NCBI GenBank assembly: GCA_020849895.1
Contig: JADZFN010000024.1
Coordinates: 1-32,808 of the forward strand
Length of the DNA stretch: 32,808 bases
DNA from: Verrucomicrobiia bacterium
GTDB lineage: Bacteria > Verrucomicrobiota > Verrucomicrobiia > JABWAM01
Direction of reading: 5' to 3'
Within the stretch, counting starts at the first letter, position 1. Every line of letters begins with the position of its first letter. The notes beneath the pieces were generated by a model. It was not told the DNA's origin. It saw only the letters and a program-made list of their open reading frames with translations, and searched no databases. A program made the position numbers and the translations under genes. This document shows, one piece after another, positions 22,860-30,956 of the stretch.

Positions 22860-23876
22860 ATGATCATCCAGACCCGAGCCCACCCTCGCGCAGGGTTCAT
22901 CGGCAATCCTTCCGACGGCTACTTCGGAAAGACGATCTCTTTCACGTTCCGCAACTTCCACGCGGAGGTGCAACTCTACGAAACGCCCGAGATCGAAATT
23001 CTGCCCAACAAACGCGACCACTCGCGCTTCGACAGCATCCAAGCGCTTGCGGAGGATGTGCGCACCTTCGGCTATTACGGCGGCATCCGCCTGCTCAAGG
23101 CGGCGGTGAAGCGGTTCCACGACTATTGCGCGGAAAACCACGTCCAGCTTCACAACCGGAATTTCACGATCCGCTACCAGACTTCGATCCCGAGTCATGT
23201 GGGCATGGCGGGCTCCAGCGCGATCATCACCGCCTGCCTGCGCGCGCTGATGGCGTTCTACGGCGTGACGGTCCCGAAGCCGGTTCTCGCCGGTCTGATC
23301 CTCTCGGTCGAGAACCGCGAGCTGGGCATTCCCGCCGGTCTTCAGGACCGCGTCGCCCAGGTGTACGAAGGGCTTGTTTACATGGATTTCTCGCGCGAGC
23401 TCATGGAGCGGCAAGGCTACGGACATTACGAATCCCTCGACCTCCGCCTTCTGCCGCCGGTTTATCTCGCGTGGCGGGAGGAGCTCTCCGAGGGCACCGA
23501 GGTTTTCCACAACGACATCCGTGGACGATTCAACCGCGGCGAACCTGAGGTGGTCGCCGCGATGAAGTTCTGGGCCGAGTTGACCGACCGGATGCGTGAC
23601 GCCCTTCTCCGCGGCGATCACGCCGCCGTCGGCCCGCTGCTCGATGCGGGCTTCGACAAGCGCCGTGAGATTTATCAGATCGGCGAAGGCAATCTCGAGA
23701 TGGTCGAAGCCGCGCGCTCCGCGGGCGCGAGCGCCCAGTTCTGCGGCTCGGGAGGCGCCATCGTCGGGACCTATGCCGACGAGGCGATGTACGCGAAGCT
23801 GGTCGCTCGTCTCAAACCGCTCGGCATCCGCGTCGTCAAACCCGAGTATGCCGTCCCCAACAAGGAGACCCCATGA
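22860..23876 (+). CDS. Glucuronokinase-like GHMP kinase
   Basis: The 338-residue product is a GHMP-family sugar kinase and is strikingly like plant glucuronokinase, which phosphorylates D-glucuronate at C1. Shared stretches, from memory of the plant enzyme, are GFIGNPSDGYFGKTIS (12-27), YYGGIRLL (72-79), the pattern YCAEN..QLH..NF, the ATP loop IPSHVGMAGSSAIITA (109-124), ELGIPAGLQDRVAQVYEGLVYMDFS (154-178) and, near the C-terminus, GASAQFCGSGGAIVGTY. The length is slightly shorter than the plant protein (about 360). The stop overlaps the start of a GalU-type gene by 4 bp. The expected product, glucuronate-1-phosphate, is a substrate type for such a uridylyltransferase. Other uronic or heptose acceptors cannot be excluded. 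Confidence 0.85.
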   Translation: MIIQTRAHPRAGFIGNPSDGYFGKTISFTFRNFHAEVQLYETPEIEILPNKRDHSRFDSIQALAEDVRTFGYYGGIRLLKAAVKRFHDYCAENHVQLHNRNFTIRYQTSIPSHVGMAGSSAIITACLRALMAFYGVTVPKPVLAGLILSVENRELGIPAGLQDRVAQVYEGLVYMDFSRELMERQGYGHYESLDLRLLPPVYLAWREELSEGTEVFHNDIRGRFNRGEPEVVAAMKFWAELTDRMRDALLRGDHAAVGPLLDAGFDKRREIYQIGEGNLEMVEAARSAGASAQFCGSGGAIVGTYADEAMYAKLVARLKPLGIRVVKPEYAVPNKETP

Positions 23877-24742
23877 TGATCCGCAAGGCCGTCATCCCCG
23901 CCGCGGGCTTCGGCACCCGCTTCCTGCCCGCCTCGAAATCCCAGCCGAAGGAGATGCTCCCGATTGTGGACACTCCCACGATCCAGTATGTCGTCGAGGA
24001 GGTCGTCGCCGCCGGCATCACGGACATCCTCATGATCATCGGAAAAGGGAAGCGGGCGATCGAGGAGCACTTCGATCGCCATTTCGATCTCGAAGCCGAG
24101 CTCGAGGCGACCGGCAAGAAAGAGGAGCTCCGCGCGATCCAGCGGATCTCGCGCCTCGCCAACATCCATTTCGTCTGGCAGAAGGAGCTCAACGGCCTCG
24201 GCGACGCCGTGTCCTACGCGCGCAGCCACGTCGGGAACGAGCCCTTCTATCTCGCGCTCGGCGACACGCTCATCGAGCCCGCCGCGAAGGTCGCGCGGGA
24301 GATGGTCCGCGTTTTCGAACGCTATCGGGAGTCGGCGGTGCTTCTCGAAAAGGTCGAACCCTCGAAGGTTGGCCGCTACGGGATCGTCGGCGGCGAACGC
24401 GCCGGCGACGGCCTCTGGCTCATCAATCGTTTCGTCGAGAAACCGAGGCCTTCCGAGGCGCCGTCGAACCTTGCCATCGCCGCGCGCTACGTGTTCACGC
24501 CGGAAATCTTCGATGCCATCGCGCGCACCAAACCCAACCGCGGCGGCGAAGTGCAGCTGACCGACGCGATGATGCGACTCGTCCGTGAGCGCGCCGTTTA
24601 CGGCGTCCTCCTCGAGGGCGAACGCTACGACATCGGCAACAAGCTCGATTTCCTCAAGACGAACGTCGCTTTCGGCCTGCGTCGCGCCGACCTCGGACGG
24701 GACTTTCGCGAGTTCATCAAGAAGACCGCCGCCCACCTCTGA
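23873..24742 (+). CDS. galU: UTP--sugar-1-phosphate uridylyltransferase, GalU type
   Basis: The 289-residue product matches GalU, which makes UDP-glucose from UTP and glucose-1-phosphate. It has the nucleotide-binding signature AAGFGTRFLPASKSQPKEMLPIVD (key residues G11, G13, R15 and the KEMLP lysine), PTIQYVVEEVVAAGI, the catalytic metal Asp in YLALGDTL, VGRYGIVGGE, FVEKPRP, GEVQLTDAM and the C-terminal YDIGNKLDFLKTNV. The ATG at 23873 has a good Shine-Dalgarno (AAGGAG, 23862-23867) and overlaps the kinase stop. A second ATG is in frame at 23876. In this context the physiological substrate may be glucuronate-1-phosphate rather than, or as well as, glucose-1-phosphate; that is inference, and sequence alone cannot settle it. 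Confidence 0.9.
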   Translation: MMIRKAVIPAAGFGTRFLPASKSQPKEMLPIVDTPTIQYVVEEVVAAGITDILMIIGKGKRAIEEHFDRHFDLEAELEATGKKEELRAIQRISRLANIHFVWQKELNGLGDAVSYARSHVGNEPFYLALGDTLIEPAAKVAREMVRVFERYRESAVLLEKVEPSKVGRYGIVGGERAGDGLWLINRFVEKPRPSEAPSNLAIAARYVFTPEIFDAIARTKPNRGGEVQLTDAMMRLVRERAVYGVLLEGERYDIGNKLDFLKTNVAFGLRRADLGRDFREFIKKTAAHL

Positions 24743-24761
24743 AATGCCCTCCGCGTTGAAA

Positions 24762-24782
24762 AAGGAGGGGAGGATCCTCCTT
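24762..24782 (+). terminator. Hairpin after galU
   Basis: AAGGAGG (24762-24768) pairs with CCTCCTT (24776-24782) around a 7-nt loop, 20 bp past the stop and preceded by an A-run. The following T-run is minimal. Confidence 0.4.
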
Positions 24783-24874
24783 CCGAGGTCCGCCGTCCTG
24801 CCCGTATGCGGAAAGCGCGCAAGAGAATATGAATGCGCCGCTTTCCCTCGTGAGATGCCGGAAGACATTCTCGG

Positions 24875-24903
24875 TTGACGTCCGCGCGATCCTGAAGAAA
24901 TGT
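24875..24903 (+). promoter_or_regulatory. Candidate promoter for the outer-membrane protein gene
   Basis: TTGACG (24875-24880), a 17-bp spacer and AAATGT (24898-24903), about 50 bp ahead of the ATG at 24957. The -35 box is strong and the -10 box poor. Confidence 0.3.
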
Positions 24904-24956
24904 TTCAGGGAGCACAAAATTCGCGAACCCCATTTTCAGCCGTCCATTCCCGATCC

Positions 24957-25874
24957 ATGATGAAATCTTTTCTGTTCTCCACGATTCTCGTTGCGGCGTT
25001 CGCTTGGAACGCTCGCGCCGACCGCAGCGAAGAAAGCCGGCTCTGCCAAAAACCTCTTCCGAGAAGCCCGTTGATAGAAAAGTTGAAAGGCGACCTCCCG
25101 GCGGAACGGGAACTGGAGGTTCGCGTCGGACCGAGGGTGACGGAGACGGCCGGGGCGTTTCGGCTCGGTTCGACGGCACTCGGCGCCGCCTTTCCTGGCG
25201 TAGGCAAGGACACCGTGGACACGCGCCGCGACCTTGGAATGGATGAGGCCAACGTCGGAATGCAGTTCGATCTCGATTGGCAATTCGCCAAAGCCTGGCA
25301 TCTGCTCTTCGGCTACAAATACGATCAAGCCGAGAAGACGCAAACTCTTCCGACCGATCTTTCGTTCGACAACGCCTATTTCGCCAAAGGTTCCTCCTTC
25401 AAGACGGAAGTGGATCTCCATCAGATGGACCTGACGGTCGGCCGCGACCTCCACTGGGACAAGACCCTCAAGTTCATGCCGTTCCTTGGCGTCAAAGCCC
25501 TTGTCGCCGAGAGCGAAGGGACCGGCACGCAAACCACCGTCGCGAATCCTGCCAATCTCGGCAACGCCGCCGGCTACGCGACGGCGCCCTACCATCGCAG
25601 TGATCGAAGCTGGCTCGTGACCTGGCTCGCCGGTTTCGACGCGAGAGTTTATGTCTCGCGAAGCTGGTACTGGGGGATCACCCCGGCGTTCTCGGCCCTT
25701 TCAGACTGGTGGGCTTTACAAGGCCAAATTTATACCGGCTACGATTTTTCTCAGGAGTGGGGTCTCCGAGCAGGGCTCGATTCGCTCTACGGCCACTACG
25801 CCAGCGAGGAATCCAATCAGATGGCCGACGGCGGACTTGGCGCCGTCTTCATCGAGGCCGTTTGGGGGTTCTGA
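24957..25874 (+). CDS. Outer-membrane beta-barrel protein of unknown function
   Basis: The 305-residue product starts with a clear signal peptide (MMKSFLFSTILVAAFAWNARA, cleavage before DRS). The rest is rich in alternating hydrophobic and polar strands with aromatic girdles, such as WHLLFGYKYDQAEK, KFMPFLGVKALVAESEG, SWLVTWLAGFDARVYVSRSWYWGITPAF and WGLRAGLDSLYGHYASEE. It ends in FIEAVWGF with a terminal phenylalanine, the usual signal for outer-membrane barrel assembly. About 10-12 strands seem likely. No enzymatic motif is visible; a porin-like or structural role is possible. It starts at ATG 24957 (or 24960). It is monocistronic by position and converges with the minus-strand cluster after 66 bp. 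Confidence 0.75.
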   Translation: MMKSFLFSTILVAAFAWNARADRSEESRLCQKPLPRSPLIEKLKGDLPAERELEVRVGPRVTETAGAFRLGSTALGAAFPGVGKDTVDTRRDLGMDEANVGMQFDLDWQFAKAWHLLFGYKYDQAEKTQTLPTDLSFDNAYFAKGSSFKTEVDLHQMDLTVGRDLHWDKTLKFMPFLGVKALVAESEGTGTQTTVANPANLGNAAGYATAPYHRSDRSWLVTWLAGFDARVYVSRSWYWGITPAFSALSDWWALQGQIYTGYDFSQEWGLRAGLDSLYGHYASEESNQMADGGLGAVFIEAVWGF

Positions 25875-25940
25875 TCGCCATGGCCAGAGGAATGGCCTGA
25901 CTGATTTTAGTGGACGGGTCGGAGAGTGAGTCCCCAGCGC

Positions 25941-26738
25941 TCACCACGGCGGGAGGCGCGGACCTATGACCGCCGGATAGATACACACGTTCGTGTCGAT
26001 CAGGTATCCCATTTGATTGTACACATCCGAGAAGTGGTAGTTCCGGTGCAAAGGCACCACCGTCGCGTGGCCGTCCACGAAGATGCCGGGCGCTCCGGCC
26101 CGATGTACCCCGAGCGAGATGTCTGAACGACTCGTGACGGCGGACCCGAAATAGGAGAACCAGCACGTTGGCGCTCCCTTGCAGACGAACTGCAGTGTCT
26201 CCGAAGGCCTCGGCACCTGTCCCGCCTTCAAATTCATGGCGTAGTATGTGCCCTGATCGTCGCCGAGGCAGATATTGTTCGCATAGTCGGATTCGATATT
26301 CGTCGCTGTCATGGAGGGACAGTGGAGGATCGTGGTCCGCCTGAACGAATAGGGTGTGTTGTGATAGTGGTTATAGCTCGAAGTCCCAACCGTGAACGTG
26401 TAGCTGGGATAGTCCGTGCACTTCTTGAGATAGAACATCACGAAGTCCATCCAGTAGCCGATCACCCCCGTCTTCGAAGGGTTCACGATCCGAGCCGGCA
26501 TGATCGAGTTGTTGTAGTCCTCTTCGTACAACTTGGCGCAGACCCCGATCTGTCTCAGGTTGTTGAGGCACTGGACGGTCTTCGCCGAGTCCCTGGCTCC
26601 CTTCAGGGCCGGCATCAAGAGCGCCGCCAGGATCGCGATGATGGCGATGACCACGAGCAACTCGATCAGCGTAAACGCGCGCCCCGCGTCTTTCCGGATC
26701 TCGACAGCTATCCGCGTCTCAGTGGGTTTTTCCTGCAT
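25941..26738 (-). CDS. Prepilin-type protein with N-terminal methylation motif and H-X9-DG C-terminus (DUF1559-like)
   Basis: The 265-residue product has a type IV pilin/type II secretion pseudopilin N-terminus: a charged leader of about 24 residues, then [24 protein letters not shown] with Glu at +5. The residue before the cleavage point is Ala (GRA-FTLIE) instead of the usual Gly. The region up to [17 protein letters not shown] is the standard long helix of the PVC family. Near the end [12 protein letters not shown] fits the H-X9-DG processing-associated motif. The middle is rich in Tyr, Asn and Ser. PVC genomes carry many such proteins beside polysaccharide-degradation genes, and their function is unknown. 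The ATG at 26738 lies inside the 3' end of the preceding gene (20-bp overlap); a TTG at 26750 is also possible. Confidence 0.88.
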   Translation of the reverse strand: MQEKPTETRIAVEIRKDAGRAFTLIELLVVIAIIAILAALLMPALKGARDSAKTVQCLNNLRQIGVCAKLYEEDYNNSIMPARIVNPSKTGVIGYWMDFVMFYLKKCTDYPSYTFTVGTSSYNHYHNTPYSFRRTTILHCPSMTATNIESDYANNICLGDDQGTYYAMNLKAGQVPRPSETLQFVCKGAPTCWFSYFGSAVTSRSDISLGVHRAGAPGIFVDGHATVVPLHRNYHFSDVYNQMGYLIDTNVCIYPAVIGPRLPPW

Positions 26739-29613
26739 ACACGTCCTCAAGACATCGGACCAGGTTCTCGCTTCCCAGGGCCACCCCCCCGGGCCCGTTG
26801 CCCGCCACCACCACGAGCCGCCCCTCTCCGCACTTGACCGGGCCGTAGAGCGAGTAGCTCCCCTGCGCGGGATAGCCGTCCTGGACGCCGAGTGGGGGAC
26901 AGGTTGACTGCAGGTGCTCCCGCTGCGCGCGGTCCGAGGTGTCGCAAAGCAGGATGGCGGTCCCCTCCGGGCGCGTCGGCGCCCCGTTCTTCACCTCGCG
27001 AAGCTCGACGGGGACCGTGCCCTCCGCCTTCACGGCCAGCAGGTCCTGCAATCGTTTCGCGTCGGCCTGCTTTCCGGGCCAGGTGTAGATGGGAAGGGCC
27101 TTCTGTTTCCCGTCGTAAACCCAGTCGTAACCCCAGCGGAGCGTCTTCCTGACCTTCCCCAGCTTTCCCCGCATCTCGGCAACCAGGTCGAGGACCTTCT
27201 CCTTGGCCCGGCGATAGTCCGCCAGCGGCGTGGCGGGGTCCGGCACAGGGAGCCAGAACGACTCATCGAAGCGCACCTTGAGGATCTCTCCCCCCTTGTC
27301 CCCGATCACCTCGGCCAGCGTCTTCTTGTAGGCGTCCATCTTCACGCCGCGGCTTTCCCCGTAGCGGACGAGCCGATGCGCGAGGGCCAGGAACTCGCCC
27401 TCCTCGATGCCCTCCCCGAGCTGGGCCTGCCCGATGCTCGGTCGGACCACGAACCGCCCGTCGCGATGATCGAGGAAAACCCCCTGCGGCACCTCCCAGC
27501 CCCGGGTCCAGCCGTGGCAGTGATGCCCTTGCACCCCGTTGTGGGCGAGTGTGTACCCGAGGCGGAAACCGAGGTCGAGGGGCTTGTCCCACCACCAGCT
27601 CGAAGTACTGCTGAGCATCAACCCATCCGGCGGCACCACCTCCCTCTCCTTCTTCACTTCGTTCACCGTCTCGAGGTAGTACTTCATGTCGCTCTGCATC
27701 TGCCAGAGGTCGTTGACCTCCTTCACCTGCTTCCGGAACTGCGGCACCGCCAGCACGTTTCCGTTGGGGTTCATCGCCAGTTTCCACCCCAGCGACTTGA
27801 GGAAACGGGCGGGCTCGAGGTTGTGCTCCAGCTCCGAGGCGCCCCACTCGTCGCCCCATTTCAAGTACGTGAACCGAAACCCTTTCTCATGGAGATATGC
27901 CAGCAGCTCGGCCAGGTACCAGCGCAGGAAGAGGCGCATTTCCTTCGAATCCATGGCAAGCGCGTCCTTACCGAACACCCGGGCCACCTTCGTCGCGTAG
28001 CTGTCTGCGTTGTACCAGTAGTAAAACCGGTGCATGACCAACCCGTGCCGGATGGCTTCCTGGTAGAACCAATCCGCGCCCGAGAAATCCAGGCGCGGAA
28101 GCGGCCCGTTCTCCAGCGCGGGGCGGTTTTCCGACGTGAGGTACTGGCTGAGCGTTTGCCCCGTGCCGCGGATCTTCGCCTCCACCCCGTAGGAGATGGG
28201 CGTCGACATCAGGTGGTCCGCGTGCGCGTCGACCAGGTCGCGGAACGCGGCCTTCAGCCGCTCGGGGTCGCCCTGGATGAAAGTGCCCAGTGCGTTGGTC
28301 TCGATTTCCAGGTGGTGAAGCGGGTACTCGGGCAGGGGCGCGTCCTTCACCAGGAGGCTGACCGCCACCACCTGTTCCTGGCCGTCGCAGGAAAGGCGAA
28401 GTTCGCCTTCGCATTTGCCCGGGGAGGCTCCCTTCGTGTCGAACTGCAGCCAGAGCGTCCGCGTGTCGTGGCCGGCGACCTCGAGACGCCACCCGTCGCC
28501 CTCGCGGTTGAGCTCGGTCAGGTAGACGGTCGGGCCCGTCAGGTCCGCGGCGGGGGCGCCCTGCGACCATAGGCGCGCGCCGGCGAAGAGGTCCGTCTTT
28601 CCTCCTCCCCGCGACTTCAGGGTAATCGTCACGGGCTTCTGCGCGTTCTGGACGGTCACGTAGAGCGGGATGCGTTCGTGCTCGTTGATACCGACGGTCC
28701 GCCGGAGTTGCGTCACGACCTCCTCGAGGCGCGTCGGGCAGGGCTGGCGCAGCATCTGCGCGCCCTGGAAAATGTCGTGGTCCGGCTCGCGGAACCACGC
28801 GATCAATTTCCGGTTGGCGAAGGGGGTCTTCGCCAGCTCGTCCCGGATCGCGTCGCGCAACAGCGGCACCCCGAGATAGTCGAGGAGGGACTTGAGGAAC
28901 GGGCGCAGGCGGGGGTCCAATTGCTGCTCCATCCGTGTCTTCAGGTTGGGGATGGAGATGCCGCCGACCTCCGAGCTGCCCAGGCCGAATGGGGGGAAAA
29001 GTTCCTGGGCCAGCAGCAGGATTCGCCCCTTGCCGAGGGGACGTTCGAAGGCCGCGAGATACTTGTCCTTGTAGGAGAGAAACCCCTTCCCCTCCACGAT
29101 GCCCTCGGCGACGGGGGTGGCCCGGATCGGCGTGTTTCCGAACGCGGAAAACAGCGGGTGCTCCCCGGCGGCGAGCTGGCAGGGGACGGGATACGTCACC
29201 CTCGCCCGCCCGACACCGACGAGCTTGTCGATCACCCCGGGCTCGCTGAAGTAATTGATCGCCTCGCCCACGATCACGAGGCTGCCGCCCTGGCGGACGA
29301 ACTGCTCGACCGCCCGCAATTGTTCCGCCGTCAGTTTGCCCTGCGGGCGACCCTCCTCCCCTCCGCTGAGCCGCGGGCAGATGACCACCGCGCCGTAGGT
29401 TTCGAGGTCGCGGAGGTCGAGTTGGAAGGGGTGCGCCCCCAGCCGGCGGTAATAGAGGTGATGGAAACAGGGGTCACGCAGGTCAAACCAGCTGTAGGTG
29501 AACCCCATGTCGTGCTTTCCCATGAAGAGGCGCAACGGCCCGGCCGCCGCGACGGCATCCGCCGCCGCCAGGCAGGCAAGGCAGAAGAACGGCAGAAGTT
29601 TCCAAGGTTTCAT
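26719..29613 (-). CDS. Large secreted multidomain protein, glycosidase-like (unknown specificity)
   Basis: The 964-residue product has a signal peptide ([17 protein letters not shown]). The first 270 residues look like a glutamine-amidotransferase-like fold without a catalytic triad ([55 protein letters not shown]). About 300-440 is a beta-sandwich-like stretch. From about 445 a TIM-barrel-like region begins ([14 protein letters not shown]) with [10 protein letters not shown] and [10 protein letters not shown], where Asp-Glu recalls the acidic pair of GH123/DUF4091-type proteins. The last 90 residues ([39 protein letters not shown]) resemble the GH67 N-terminal/GH20b-like domain that usually stands first in DUF4838 and alpha-glucuronidase proteins. 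Glycan cleavage is plausible, not shown. It overlaps its upstream neighbour by 4 bp. Confidence 0.75.
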   Translation of the reverse strand: MKPWKLLPFFCLACLAAADAVAAAGPLRLFMGKHDMGFTYSWFDLRDPCFHHLYYRRLGAHPFQLDLRDLETYGAVVICPRLSGGEEGRPQGKLTAEQLRAVEQFVRQGGSLVIVGEAINYFSEPGVIDKLVGVGRARVTYPVPCQLAAGEHPLFSAFGNTPIRATPVAEGIVEGKGFLSYKDKYLAAFERPLGKGRILLLAQELFPPFGLGSSEVGGISIPNLKTRMEQQLDPRLRPFLKSLLDYLGVPLLRDAIRDELAKTPFANRKLIAWFREPDHDIFQGAQMLRQPCPTRLEEVVTQLRRTVGINEHERIPLYVTVQNAQKPVTITLKSRGGGKTDLFAGARLWSQGAPAADLTGPTVYLTELNREGDGWRLEVAGHDTRTLWLQFDTKGASPGKCEGELRLSCDGQEQVVAVSLLVKDAPLPEYPLHHLEIETNALGTFIQGDPERLKAAFRDLVDAHADHLMSTPISYGVEAKIRGTGQTLSQYLTSENRPALENGPLPRLDFSGADWFYQEAIRHGLVMHRFYYWYNADSYATKVARVFGKDALAMDSKEMRLFLRWYLAELLAYLHEKGFRFTYLKWGDEWGASELEHNLEPARFLKSLGWKLAMNPNGNVLAVPQFRKQVKEVNDLWQMQSDMKYYLETVNEVKKEREVVPPDGLMLSSTSSWWWDKPLDLGFRLGYTLAHNGVQGHHCHGWTRGWEVPQGVFLDHRDGRFVVRPSIGQAQLGEGIEEGEFLALAHRLVRYGESRGVKMDAYKKTLAEVIGDKGGEILKVRFDESFWLPVPDPATPLADYRRAKEKVLDLVAEMRGKLGKVRKTLRWGYDWVYDGKQKALPIYTWPGKQADAKRLQDLLAVKAEGTVPVELREVKNGAPTRPEGTAILLCDTSDRAQREHLQSTCPPLGVQDGYPAQGSYSLYGPVKCGEGRLVVVAGNGPGGVALGSENLVRCLEDVYAGKTH

Positions 29614-30935
29614 GGGCGCTTGGGCTCGGCGCCATCGAGCGCGAACCTGACGAGCTTGCGGTACATGAGGATCAGCTCCGGCTCCAGGTAGGGGAAGGCG
29701 GTGCCCGCGAACCAGCCCTTGCCGAAGGGGTTGAAGATCAGATACCCCTTTCGCGTCTCATGGTTGAGGGACATGAGCACGCCGGCCGCCGGCGCCGGGT
29801 CCAGCCAGGCCCCGACGGGCCCGTTGAAGACCAGGTTGCCGAAGGTCTGGCCGCGCGAGAAGTGGTTCATGAAGGGCAGCGAGATTTCCTCGACCGACAC
29901 GTCGTGGTACCGGGCTTCCTTCCCGCGCATCTCCTGCTCCCCCCAATACTCCATCTTCATCCCGATCATGGCCTTTTCTGAATCGGCGATCGTGCCGTTC
30001 AACCCGATCAGCCGCTGGTAGGCCCCCTGGTTCGCCAGAAGCTTCCCTCCCTGCTCGACGTATTTGACGATGTCCGCCCGGTCCTCCTCAACCAGAGCCT
30101 CGAAGTTCGTCTCCAGGATCACGAGCTTGTACTCCTTCCAGGACGAGGGAAGGGTCTCGAGCAGCTTCGCCTCGTCGAACTCGGCGTCCACGGGCTTCAG
30201 GACGAACTCCCTCCACGCCGCGGTGGTCTCCCGGATGTTCCGGTTCAGCAGCAACACCTTGCCCCTGGAGGCGACCTTGACCTCCGGAAACCGCCGTTTC
30301 TCCGCAATCTTCTCGAAGCCCGCGGCGGTCTTCTTCCCATCCAACAGGGTGAGCGCGGCGTCGCTCGACAGGACCATGGAGTTGATCCCGAACCTCCCGT
30401 AGCCGGTTTCGAAGGAGAGGTGGTTCTCCGCCTGGACCATGGACTTGTCGATGGTGACCTCGGCGACGCAGTTGGTGTTTTTCCAAAGGTCCTCCCCCCA
30501 CTTGATGGCGTCCACCGGCGTCCCGTTCCAAAGCACAAGGATCCGGTAGCTCACACAGTAGTTTGGCCCGCCCTGCGTGATGCCCAGCTTCACCTTGACG
30601 CTGGCCTTGTCGCCGGCGACGCCGATCCCGAACGCCGCCCATGGGCCAACCTGGACCGGGCTCTCCGCGAACGCGCCCCCGGCCGCATCGGGAGCCGAGG
30701 AGACCACGAAGGTTTTCGTGTACTCCTTATCCCCCGAGGGAGAAACCCCCCTGGCCACCAGGGTCAGTTCCTGGGGAGGACACGGCTTGTACTCGTAGGG
30801 AGTGTGGGTGAAGGCCGCCCCGGCCTGCTCGGTCGTCCAGCCAACGTTATTGGCCGGAGCCGGGAAAACGCCGGCTGCCAGAACCAGAGCCGCCAAGAGC
30901 ACATTTGATTTCAGAGGGGAAATCTTCTGTTTCAT
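29610..30935 (-). CDS. Secreted protein of unknown function with a GATase-like C-terminal half
   Basis: The 441-residue product has a signal peptide (NVLLAALVLAAGVFPAPA, cleavage near residue 28). The first half looks like a beta-sandwich (ELTLVARGVSPSGDKEY, SVKVKLGITQGGPNYCVSYRILVLWNGTPVD, HLSFETGYGRFGINSMVL), possibly carbohydrate-binding. The second half has KLVILETNFEALVEEDRADIVKYVEQGGKLLANQGAYQRL and KGYLIFNPFGKGWFAGTAFPY, the layout of a glutamine-amidotransferase-like or beta-galactosidase trimerisation-like fold. The same fold seems to begin the next protein. I recognise no enzyme motif. Its TGA overlaps the ATG of the next gene (ATGA at 29610-29613), and the DUF4838 gene ends 21 bp upstream, so the three are very likely made together. 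Confidence 0.7.
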   Translation of the reverse strand: MKQKISPLKSNVLLAALVLAAGVFPAPANNVGWTTEQAGAAFTHTPYEYKPCPPQELTLVARGVSPSGDKEYTKTFVVSSAPDAAGGAFAESPVQVGPWAAFGIGVAGDKASVKVKLGITQGGPNYCVSYRILVLWNGTPVDAIKWGEDLWKNTNCVAEVTIDKSMVQAENHLSFETGYGRFGINSMVLSSDAALTLLDGKKTAAGFEKIAEKRRFPEVKVASRGKVLLLNRNIRETTAAWREFVLKPVDAEFDEAKLLETLPSSWKEYKLVILETNFEALVEEDRADIVKYVEQGGKLLANQGAYQRLIGLNGTIADSEKAMIGMKMEYWGEQEMRGKEARYHDVSVEEISLPFMNHFSRGQTFGNLVFNGPVGAWLDPAPAAGVLMSLNHETRKGYLIFNPFGKGWFAGTAFPYLEPELILMYRKLVRFALDGAEPKRP

Positions 30936-30956
30936 GGGAAGAAGCGACAGGAGCGG

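Noticed and set aside
25877..25915. Possible terminator between the outer-membrane protein gene and the prepilin-like gene
   Set aside because: The GGCCA/TGGCC stem is only 5 bp and the following T-run is short.
26914..28572. Long plus-strand open frame opposite the 964-residue secreted protein
   Set aside because: It has no domain or signal and its repetitive His/Pro/Val composition reflects the opposite strand's codons.
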